A DNA stretch of 64,000 nucleotides from Alteromonas ponticola (GTDB lineage Bacteria; Pseudomonadota; Gammaproteobacteria; Enterobacterales; Alteromonadaceae), in NCBI RefSeq assembly GCF_012911815.1, contig NZ_JAATNW010000004.1, positions 310,001 through 374,000 on the forward strand, read 5' to 3'. The position numbers were made by a program, and so were the translations under genes. Below are positions 57,589 through 64,000 of this stretch, in pieces. The notes beneath the pieces are model-generated. The model was not told the DNA's origin. It made no database searches and saw only the letters and a program-made list of their open reading frames with translations. Each line of letters begins with the position of its first letter. The first letter of the stretch is position 1.

Positions 57589-60384
57589 TTGAGAAATGCG
57601 AAAAATGTAGTGATGTACCTGCTGCTCACGGTAGCAGGTGCTGCCGCAAATACCCTTGCTCCCGCTATTATTTCAGATGGTATTTTTGCCTATGGAGTGG
57701 CTGCGTCCATCTTTATCGCATTGCGCTATCGTCCAGTTTTAGCTATTCCTGCAGCCTTTGTTATCGCGTTTCCTTTAACCTTGCACCACCCATTATTGGC
57801 GGTAGCAGTACTGGTTGCTCAACCTCTTATCCTGAGTTTGTTCTGTTATCCCAAAAGAATTCTAAAACCGTTAATCTATGCTGGCTTTTTTTGGAGTCTG
57901 GTAGCCCTGCCTATCATAGGCCTGGCCTTCATGGGCGAACAAATTGAAACCACATCAGAGCTTATCACCGCCAGTATTATCAGTTGGCTGGGGGGAGTGG
58001 TAGGTCTGCTTATTGGACATATCAGTTATTGTATCGCTAACCGAGAAAGAATCGCTGCCTCGTCTGAACTAGTGCCTGCCAGAGGCATGCTGAGTTACAT
58101 TTTTGCCAGTCTGTTATTTTTAATTATATTAGTGATTTTTATTGGTTATCTGCATATTTTCCAGAAGCAGCAAAAAATGCAGATCGACAAGTATATCGGT
58201 GAGCGCACTGGAATAATTGCTGAACAAGTTGAAGTATTTTTAGAACGCAATCAAAGTGCGGTTAATCTCACCGCAAACCTGCTCGCCGCCGGTTTGTCCA
58301 ACAACAGTGCAACCAATGAAGCCATCACCCAGTATTTACAGTCTTTAGCAGTCAACCAGCCACATTTTTTAACCTTCCTGGTCGCCAACGAACAGGGTGA
58401 AATTACCAACTCTTACCCGCCGGATTTAAAAATAAAAGCCGAAGAACTGGGCTATAACAGTGTTGCTGCGCGGCCTTATTTCAGCCAGGTACAAGCGACG
58501 GAGAAGCCGTATCTTTCCAACGCGTTCCAGGGGAAAGGTTTCGGCAATGATCTTATTGTTGCCATCTCATCTCCGATTATGGTGGAGAAGCAATTGGCTG
58601 GTATTGTGGAGGGCTCGCTCTCATTGAGTAGCTTTGCCCAATTTGATAAGCAACAAATTCCCGGCTTTGCAGTAATCATCGAAGATGCTGCACAAAATGT
58701 GGTTTACGCCAGTGAGCGCTTAGCTTTAACGCCATTGATGCCGGTGGAATACGAAGCGTGCCTTAACGAGCGTTGCGCGCATGGTGTCAGGCTAAAAGAG
58801 AATGACTGGTTAGGTTCACGTCGCGGCGTCAGCCAGACCAACTGGCATGTTAGATTACTGTATGATTTTTCCCGCTTTACTGACACTTTTAACACCTGGC
58901 TGTTATTAGCATTAGGTGTGCTGCTGTGTCTGGCGTTACTGAGTGTGCTGGTAGGTCATATCCTTGCTACCGTATTTACTGCACCTATGAACAATTTGGT
59001 GCGTTACTTTGAATCATTTGCGCCTGACAGTCAGTCAGTAGGCGTGCTTCCTCAACGCAAACGATTTTATGTGGTCGAGATCAACCAGCTCAATGAAGCT
59101 TTCTCTAATTTACAGGAACGTCTCATCAATGCGTTTAAAGATCTCGCTCAGTCGCGGCTAGAGCAGAAGGTCTTAAACAAACAGCTGAGAGCGTTGAACA
59201 TCTCGCTGGAAGAAAAAGTCGAAGAAAAAACCCAGTCGTTGAAGGAAGCACTCGACAAGGCCAAATCAGCGAATGAATCAAAAAGCCAGTTCCTGGCCAA
59301 TATGTCTCATGAAATTAGAACGCCAATGAATGGAATTTTGGGCAGTTGCGAAAATTTACTGGAAATGCCGCTGCCTGATGGCGTATCTAAAAAAATCGAA
59401 GTCATCCACTATTCCGCCAGTCATTTACTGTCAATTTTAAATAGCATTTTAGATTGGTCAAAAATTGAAGCGGGCAAAATGACTCTGGATGAACATTCGT
59501 TTTCTATGAGAACCTTGGTCGATAGTGTGTTGTTTCTTAATTCACAGGCGGCACAGAGAAAAAATGTGTTACTTCGCTGTACAGTGAACGAGTCGGTTCC
59601 GGAACATTTATTGGGCGATGGCGGAAAACTGAATCAAATCATCAATAATTTGCTGAGTAACGCGATTAAATTCACGCAAAGCGGCACGGTCAGCATCAAT
59701 GTCTCATTTAGCGACGATCAACTACAGATCAGTATTGCTGACTCAGGTATTGGGATGAGCAAAGAGCAACTTGCACGAATATTCGACCAGTTTGAACAAG
59801 CCGATTCGTCTACTACCCGTGTCTACGGTGGCACCGGGCTAGGCCTTTCAATTACCAGCAAGCTGATAGAGTTGATGGGAGGAACCATTCAGGTAACCAG
59901 CAAATTACGCCAGGGAACCACCTTTACGGTTTCTATCCCGTTTTCTCAGGACGTGAATCTGGCCAATGCGAACGTCCCTGTTTTGCCGCATCTTCCACAA
60001 AAGCTTAACGTCCTGTTGGTCGAAGATAATCACATTAATGCTGAAATCGTTGCAGATATAATTAAGTCACAGAAATGGGTGCTGTTATGGGCTAAAGACG
60101 GCCAGCAGGCACTTGATGTGTTGTCTAAGCATCATTTCGATTTAATCCTGATGGACTGTCAAATGCCGGTGATGGATGGCCTGGAAGCCTCCCGCCAAAT
60201 TCGAGCACGCACAGATGATAAAGCATTAATTCCAATCATAGCGCTAACAGCGAATGCGTTTGAAGAAGATAAGCAGGCATGCCATGAGGCAGGCATGGAT
60301 GCACATCTGGCCAAGCCGTTTAAAAAGGAGCAGCTACTCAACGTAATTGCCACGACGTTGAAGCGCACTACATCAATTAGCTGA
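57589..60384 (+). CDS. Hybrid sensor histidine kinase with Cache-like sensor
   Basis: A 931-residue membrane kinase. An N-terminal group of about six helices (about 5-165) resembles MASE-type integral sensors; a further helix (about 168-190) precedes a Cache-like extracellular domain (about 200-420) and another helix (about 435-460). HAMP-like and coiled regions follow, then HisKA with His574 (ANMSHEIRTPMNG), HATPase (NNLLSNAIKF, ADSGIGM, GGTGLGLS) and a receiver domain with Asp856 (LILMDCQMPVMDG). It starts at TTG 57589 after AAGGGAG. The close link to the M20 gene suggests they share a ligand, an inference. Confidence 0.9.
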   Translation: MRNAKNVVMYLLLTVAGAAANTLAPAIISDGIFAYGVAASIFIALRYRPVLAIPAAFVIAFPLTLHHPLLAVAVLVAQPLILSLFCYPKRILKPLIYAGFFWSLVALPIIGLAFMGEQIETTSELITASIISWLGGVVGLLIGHISYCIANRERIAASSELVPARGMLSYIFASLLFLIILVIFIGYLHIFQKQQKMQIDKYIGERTGIIAEQVEVFLERNQSAVNLTANLLAAGLSNNSATNEAITQYLQSLAVNQPHFLTFLVANEQGEITNSYPPDLKIKAEELGYNSVAARPYFSQVQATEKPYLSNAFQGKGFGNDLIVAISSPIMVEKQLAGIVEGSLSLSSFAQFDKQQIPGFAVIIEDAAQNVVYASERLALTPLMPVEYEACLNERCAHGVRLKENDWLGSRRGVSQTNWHVRLLYDFSRFTDTFNTWLLLALGVLLCLALLSVLVGHILATVFTAPMNNLVRYFESFAPDSQSVGVLPQRKRFYVVEINQLNEAFSNLQERLINAFKDLAQSRLEQKVLNKQLRALNISLEEKVEEKTQSLKEALDKAKSANESKSQFLANMSHEIRTPMNGILGSCENLLEMPLPDGVSKKIEVIHYSASHLLSILNSILDWSKIEAGKMTLDEHSFSMRTLVDSVLFLNSQAAQRKNVLLRCTVNESVPEHLLGDGGKLNQIINNLLSNAIKFTQSGTVSINVSFSDDQLQISIADSGIGMSKEQLARIFDQFEQADSSTTRVYGGTGLGLSITSKLIELMGGTIQVTSKLRQGTTFTVSIPFSQDVNLANANVPVLPHLPQKLNVLLVEDNHINAEIVADIIKSQKWVLLWAKDGQQALDVLSKHHFDLILMDCQMPVMDGLEASRQIRARTDDKALIPIIALTANAFEEDKQACHEAGMDAHLAKPFKKEQLLNVIATTLKRTTSIS

Positions 60385-60439
60385 TGCCAGTTAGCAGCAC
60401 CAATTCATCCTGCCGTCATCGGTATATTATTCTACGCTT

Positions 60440-60511
60440 ACGATTTTAACTCAATCGCGTTAAAGTCCTTCTTTGACTATGGGCAAAACCAGCCGTTTGA
60501 GTTAAAATTGT
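60440..60511 (+). other. Competing inverted repeats in the purE leader
   Basis: ACGATTTTAACTCAA (60440-60454) pairs with TTGAGTTAAAATTGT (60497-60511), one mismatch. The inner part of the left arm, GATTTTAAC, can instead pair with GTTAAAGTC (60459-60467), one mismatch. The two structures exclude each other. They lie about 90 nt upstream of purE. Confidence 0.5.
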
Positions 60512-60600
60512 GCGCTTTTCCACACACCTTAATCTTCGTTCTTCACGCATACAGTGTTTGTGCAGTTCGAAGCTAAAACTACAGTTATCAGGAGCTGTTG

Positions 60601-61089
60601 ATGGCAAAAGTCGCAATTGTTATGGGCTCGACCTCTGATTGGCCTACCATGCAGCAGGCGGCAAAAATGCTGCGGTCGTTCGGTGTTGAATTTGAAGCGA
60701 AAGTGGTATCAGCCCATCGAACCCCCAACTTGCTGGTCGAATTTGCTGAAGGCGCTGCTGAGCAAGGGTTCAGTGTCATCATCGCCGGAGCTGGTGGCGC
60801 CGCTCACCTGCCAGGCATGATTGCCGCACATACACATCTACCGGTATTCGGTTGTCCGGTTCAGTCAAAAGCCCTTAGTGGTTTAGACTCCTTGTTGTCT
60901 ATAGTACAAATGCCCAAAGGTGTTGCCGTAGGAACATTGGCTATTGGTGAGGCAGGCGCAGCTAATGCAGGCTTACTGGCCGCGCAAGTTGTAGCGCTAC
61001 AAAAGCCTCAAGTGGCTGAGGCGATTAAACATTTCCGTAAAAAACAAACCGAAAAGGTTCTTGAAAATAGTAAGCTGGAGCTCGACTGA
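60601..61089 (+). CDS. purE: N5-carboxyaminoimidazole ribonucleotide mutase
   Basis: A 162-residue class I PurE. The start [29 protein letters not shown] (catalytic His), [12 protein letters not shown] and [18 protein letters not shown] are the family blocks. It converts N5-CAIR to CAIR in purine synthesis, working with PurK. The ATG at 60601 follows CAGGAG; the stop overlaps the purK start (TGATG). Confidence 0.96.
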   Translation: MAKVAIVMGSTSDWPTMQQAAKMLRSFGVEFEAKVVSAHRTPNLLVEFAEGAAEQGFSVIIAGAGGAAHLPGMIAAHTHLPVFGCPVQSKALSGLDSLLSIVQMPKGVAVGTLAIGEAGAANAGLLAAQVVALQKPQVAEAIKHFRKKQTEKVLENSKLELD

Positions 61090-62237
61090 TGCAGGTGCTG
61101 GTTTATGGTGCCGGGCAGCTGGCGCAAATGATGTATCTTGAAGGTTGCCCCATGGGCATTGAAGTACAGGCTGTCGATGTTAAAAATGAACAGGTTGTAC
61201 ACCCCGTTACCAAACAGCCAATGAACATTTCACTGGGTCAGGCGATTGCCAATGCGGATGCGCTGACGGTAGAGTTTGAACATGTGCCAGAACATTTGCT
61301 GGAACAAGCTTCGCGTTCAGGTAAATTATATCCATCCATTGATGCAGTATTGATTGGCGCTGACAGAGTGCGCGAGAAACGTCTGTTAACCCGTGTAGGG
61401 GTAGCAAACTGCCCTCATCGGGTGGTTACCCAGATAGATCAGCTGGACAGCTGCATTGAAGAGTTAGGCGAGCGATTAATACTTAAAGCTAGCCGCGATG
61501 GTTATGATGGCTATGGCCAGTGGCGACTAACTCAATCTTCAGAGCTTTCCGCGCTCAAGACCACTTTACAGGGGCTGGACTTAGAGTCAGTGCCTCTAGT
61601 CGTCGAGAAAATGCTCGACTTTGACCGTGAGGTGTCAATTATCGGCGTGAGAGACAAGCAGGGCCAAATCCGTGTTTATCCGTTGGCCGAAAACCTTCAC
61701 CATAAAGGTCAGTTGCATGTCTCAGTGGCACCCGCTCTGAATATTACCGATGCGCTGCAGAAACAGGCTGAAACCATCTTTACCATACTGGCGGAAGGAA
61801 TGGGTTATATTGGCGTGCTGGCGGTTGAATTATTTCAGTGCGGGGAACAGTTACTGGTGAACGAAATTGCACCACGTGTTCACAATTCAGGGCATTGGAC
61901 TTTAAGCGGCAGCGATGTCAGCCAGTTTAATAATCACTTGCGCGCTGTCACCGGGTTGCCGCTTGGCCAGAGTGACTCATTGAAAGTCAGTGCGATGGTC
62001 AATATTATCGGATGTAGTGCGTTTTCAAGTGACTTGCTCAGTATTCCGGGTTGTCATCTTTATTGGTATGGCAAAACGGTGCGTGAGAAACGAAAAATGG
62101 GACACATCAATGTTACCGCAGACAACTTCGCTGAGTTAGGCGACAAGCTGCGTGCGCTAAGTGAGTACTTACCTCTTGAGCACTTCCCTAAGCTTGAAGA
62201 TGAGGCTAAACGCTTAAAATCGCTTAGTCCTGCTTGA
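61089..62237 (+). CDS. purK: N5-carboxyaminoimidazole ribonucleotide synthase
   Basis: A 382-residue ATP-grasp enzyme that carboxylates AIR. N-terminal domain starts VLVYGAGQLAQMMYLEG; ATP-grasp core carries LILKASRDGYDGYGQWRL, PLVVEKMLDFDREVSIIGVRD and NEIAPRVHNSGHWTLSG. The length matches other proteobacterial forms (355-390). The stop codon lies inside the tRNA-Thr promoter. Confidence 0.95.
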   Translation: MQVLVYGAGQLAQMMYLEGCPMGIEVQAVDVKNEQVVHPVTKQPMNISLGQAIANADALTVEFEHVPEHLLEQASRSGKLYPSIDAVLIGADRVREKRLLTRVGVANCPHRVVTQIDQLDSCIEELGERLILKASRDGYDGYGQWRLTQSSELSALKTTLQGLDLESVPLVVEKMLDFDREVSIIGVRDKQGQIRVYPLAENLHHKGQLHVSVAPALNITDALQKQAETIFTILAEGMGYIGVLAVELFQCGEQLLVNEIAPRVHNSGHWTLSGSDVSQFNNHLRAVTGLPLGQSDSLKVSAMVNIIGCSAFSSDLLSIPGCHLYWYGKTVREKRKMGHINVTADNFAELGDKLRALSEYLPLEHFPKLEDEAKRLKSLSPA

Positions 62238-62276
62238 CAACTGAAGCGCGGACGCTAAAATACGCGTCCGCTTCAG
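62234..62276 (+). promoter_or_regulatory. tRNA-Thr promoter overlapping purK end and a hairpin
   Basis: TTGACA (62234-62239) and TAAAAT (62256-62261) are 16 bp apart; ACGCGTCC follows as a GC-rich discriminator. The purK stop TGA lies within TTGACA. Sequence CTGAAGCGCGGACGC (62241-62255) and GCGTCCGCTTCAG (62264-62276) form a 13-bp stem with a 2-nt bulge, so the -10 box falls in the loop region. Confidence 0.75.
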
Positions 62277-62306
62277 GGGCTTCTTCTCTGATGTGGCGTT
62301 AAGTGT

Positions 62307-62382
<76 letters not shown>

Positions 62383-62414
62383 TTTAACTTTTTAACTTTT
62401 TAACTTTGTAACTT
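62383..62414. repeat. 8-bp tandem repeat next to tRNA-Thr
   Basis: Three exact copies of TTTAACTT (62383-62406) and one variant TGTAACTT (62407-62414) begin directly after the tRNA CCA end. Confidence 0.8.
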
Positions 62415-62609
62415 GTTAGCCCCTTAGTATATCCAACAACTTACTTTCCATGTTCCCACAGCGTTAATCATAGCAGTAAGTGACTGTATTTTTACGATAA
62501 TATAAAAATAATTAACGACGTTATCAATCAGTTCAGCGCAATTGCAGTATCAATTTCACTATGACTTTGCTAACGTAACTGCTTAATTTACTTTAATACA
62601 TTACGCGAT

Positions 62610-63095
62610 ATGAAGACGATTTCTCGATTAATCTGTACTCTGATTTTCAGTTTGTTCAGCTTTTCGGCCTGGTCCTCTGCTAACATTGAAGTCAGCGATG
62701 CCTACGCCCGCGCGACCTTTGCGATGGCGACAACAGGGGCGGTTTATATGACCCTGCACAATCATTCAGAAGGTGAGCGAACGCTTAAAACGGTTAAAGT
62801 GAGTGAGTCACTCGCTGATGAAGCGCAAATCCATACTACGCAGATGGTTGCTGACATGGCAAAAATGCGTGAAGTAAAAGAAGGCGTCAAATTGCCGTTA
62901 CATCAATCGGTTGAGTTCGTTCCCGGTGGACATCACATCATGTTGTTGGGCCTGAAGAAGCCGCTCATCGAAGGTGAAACGATTTCACTGACACTGATTT
63001 TTGATGACAATTCCAGCCTAAACGTTGAAGCCATGATCCGCAATGAGAGTGGCGAAACCTCCACTAACGGGCATCACGACCATTCGCACCATTAA
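62610..63095 (+). CDS. PCu(A)C-type periplasmic copper chaperone
   Basis: A 161-residue exported protein (signal peptide about 1-24) of the PCu(A)C/DUF461 family that delivers copper to cytochrome oxidase. The copper motif is visible: His75 and Met86, then His109 and Met111 in GGHHIML. The C-terminal tail HHDHSHH is extra His-rich and may bind metal. The start lacks a strong ribosome site. Confidence 0.9.
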   Translation: MKTISRLICTLIFSLFSFSAWSSANIEVSDAYARATFAMATTGAVYMTLHNHSEGERTLKTVKVSESLADEAQIHTTQMVADMAKMREVKEGVKLPLHQSVEFVPGGHHIMLLGLKKPLIEGETISLTLIFDDNSSLNVEAMIRNESGETSTNGHHDHSHH

Positions 63096-63167
63096 GAAGC
63101 AATACTGCCCTAATTGCTCATTGTACTAATCCAAAATGAGCTTATTTGTCTATTAAACGTGAATCGT

Positions 63168-63187
63168 TCAGGGTCTTTGCACCCTGA
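63168..63187 (+). other. Hairpin upstream of dps
   Basis: TCAGGGT (63168-63174), CTTTGC loop, ACCCTGA (63181-63187), then CTTTAAT. It lies 30 bp before the dps ATG; it may close the PCu(A)C transcript or belong to the dps leader. Confidence 0.55.
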
Positions 63188-63217
63188 CTTTAATCTGATT
63201 AACAAGGAGCAAAATGC

Positions 63218-63691
63218 ATGAGTAATATTGATATTGGGATTTCCGAGGGTGACCGTAATCAAGTCGCTGATGGGTTAAGCCGCTTGTTAGCTGATTCATA
63301 TACTCTTTACCTGCAAACGCACAATTTCCATTGGAATGTGGTCGGGCCTAAATTTCGTGATTTACATATGATGTTTGAAGAACATTATACCGAGCTGGCC
63401 GTTGCAGTTGACGATATTGCAGAACGGATTCGCACACTTGATGTACCAGCGCCTGGCACTTACAAAGCATTTGCCGAACTCAGTTCCATTGAGGAAGTCG
63501 AGGGGGTACCCGAGGCGACCGAAATGGTGATACTGCTCACTCATGGTCACGAGCAGGTGGTAAAAACGTGTCGGAAAGTACTGAAAATGGCCCAGGAAGC
63601 TGATGACGAATCAACCGTGGCGCTAGTTTCCGACCGCATGCGTGTGCATGAAAAAACGGCCTGGATGTTACGCGCGTTAACCCAGAAATAA
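63218..63691 (+). CDS. dps: Dps-family DNA-protection ferritin-like protein
   Basis: A 157-residue dodecameric ferritin-like protein that oxidises iron with hydrogen peroxide and may coat DNA. The ferroxidase residues at the expected spacing are His38, His50, Asp65 and Glu69 ([38 protein letters not shown]). The short N-terminus lacks the Lys-rich tail of E. coli Dps, so DNA binding is uncertain. AAGGAG precedes the ATG; an out-of-frame ATG is 4 bp upstream. Confidence 0.93.
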   Translation: MSNIDIGISEGDRNQVADGLSRLLADSYTLYLQTHNFHWNVVGPKFRDLHMMFEEHYTELAVAVDDIAERIRTLDVPAPGTYKAFAELSSIEEVEGVPEATEMVILLTHGHEQVVKTCRKVLKMAQEADDESTVALVSDRMRVHEKTAWMLRALTQK

Positions 63692-63705
63692 ACATAGGAA
63701 CTATT

Positions 63706-64000
63706 TTGAAGACATCACTCTTGCTCAACCGACTGGCCGCCGCTAGCGTGGTTGCCACATCTTTATGTGCTACTACGGCACATTCGGAAGATCTGCAGGT
63801 AAAAGAATTAGCGACTGGATTAAATCACCCGTGGGGCATGACTTTTTTACCTGACAACCGGTTGGTCATTACCGAACGCGGTGGCGCAATACAGATTTAT
63901 GACGCAGAAAACGGATTAAGTGGCGATTTGGAGGGGGTGCCGAAAGCTGCCACCAATAATCAGGGCGGGATGTTAGATATACTTGCCGATCCTGATTTTG
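63706..64000 (+). CDS. PQQ-type soluble sugar dehydrogenase, partial (5' end)
   Basis: 98 codons are visible before the window ends. A TTG start at 63706 gives the signal peptide LKTSLLLNRLAAASVVATSL... then LATGLNHPWGMTFLPDNRLVITERGGAIQI and NQGGMLDILADPDF, the start of the beta-propeller of PQQ-dependent aldose sugar dehydrogenases. It begins 14 bp after dps. Catalytic residues lie beyond the window. Confidence 0.85.
   Translation, partial: MKTSLLLNRLAAASVVATSLCATTAHSEDLQVKELATGLNHPWGMTFLPDNRLVITERGGAIQIYDAENGLSGDLEGVPKAATNNQGGMLDILADPDF

Overview
The window is ordinary chromosomal DNA from a marine-type gammaproteobacterium, most likely an Alteromonadales (Alteromonadaceae-like) member. 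This is inferred from protein similarity recalled by eye and from gene order shared with enteric and Alteromonas-type chromosomes: gppA-rhlB facing trxA-rho, psd-rsgA facing orn followed by a tRNA-Gly, yibN-grxC-secB-gpsA-trmL facing envC, tatABC-tatD, ilvIH and purEK. No rRNA, CRISPR array, prophage, integrase or insertion sequence is visible.

Layout. 1-4.3 kb: a membrane protein/XRE regulator pair with a long palindromic operator candidate, ybaK, a two-gene YeeE/YedE sulfur transporter, a YdjM-like membrane hydrolase and a GNAT acetyltransferase. 4.4-8.75 kb: a starch-use unit of two exported GH13 enzymes. The first has the full ABCDE layout of a cyclodextrin glucanotransferase but carries Gly where cyclising enzymes have an aromatic residue. 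8.75-12.1 kb: small exported or stress-type proteins and hydrolases, all on the minus strand. 12.3-19.3 kb: the arginine operon argCBFGH-argA, read leftward, with a promoter overlapped by tandem ARG boxes and a leader that folds into a long hairpin. 19.4-24.8 kb: mgsA, a divergent cpxP-like gene and cpxRA with a CpxR box between them, a lysophospholipase and an ExoD protein. 24.8-34.7 kb: the trmL-gpsA-secB-grxC-yibN block, envC, an M13 lipoprotein peptidase, a PhzF protein, a threonine/serine dehydratase and a YibQ-like deacetylase. 34.8-39.7 kb: a MerC protein behind a Zur-like box, GDPD, an EamA transporter, psd, rsgA, orn and tRNA-Gly.

40-51.4 kb: a TPR-sulfotransferase with a degenerate PAPS site, a hotdog thioesterase-like protein, ilvIH, an unknown outer-membrane-like protein, tatABC, a periplasmic protein, tatD, a GGDEF cyclase and hemB. 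51.4-56.1 kb: gppA/ppx, rhlB, trxA, rho. 56.3-60.4 kb: an exported M20 amidohydrolase followed closely by a hybrid histidine kinase. 60.4-64 kb: purEK behind a leader with competing inverted repeats, tRNA-Thr, a PCu(A)C copper chaperone, dps, and the start of a PQQ-type sugar dehydrogenase cut by the window end.

How the genes work together. Several control circuits can be read from the DNA: ArgR on argC, CpxR on its own operon and its periplasmic partner, Zur on the MerC gene, and stringent-type promoters on both tRNA genes. I found no convincing new multi-gene defence or mobile system. The most unusual signals are regulatory: the 40-bp palindrome at the left end, the terminator-like hairpin between the tRNA-Gly promoter and the tRNA, the tRNA-Thr promoter folded into the purK end, and the purE and argC leaders. 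The altered active sites of the GH13 enzyme and the sulfotransferase are the main protein-level oddities.
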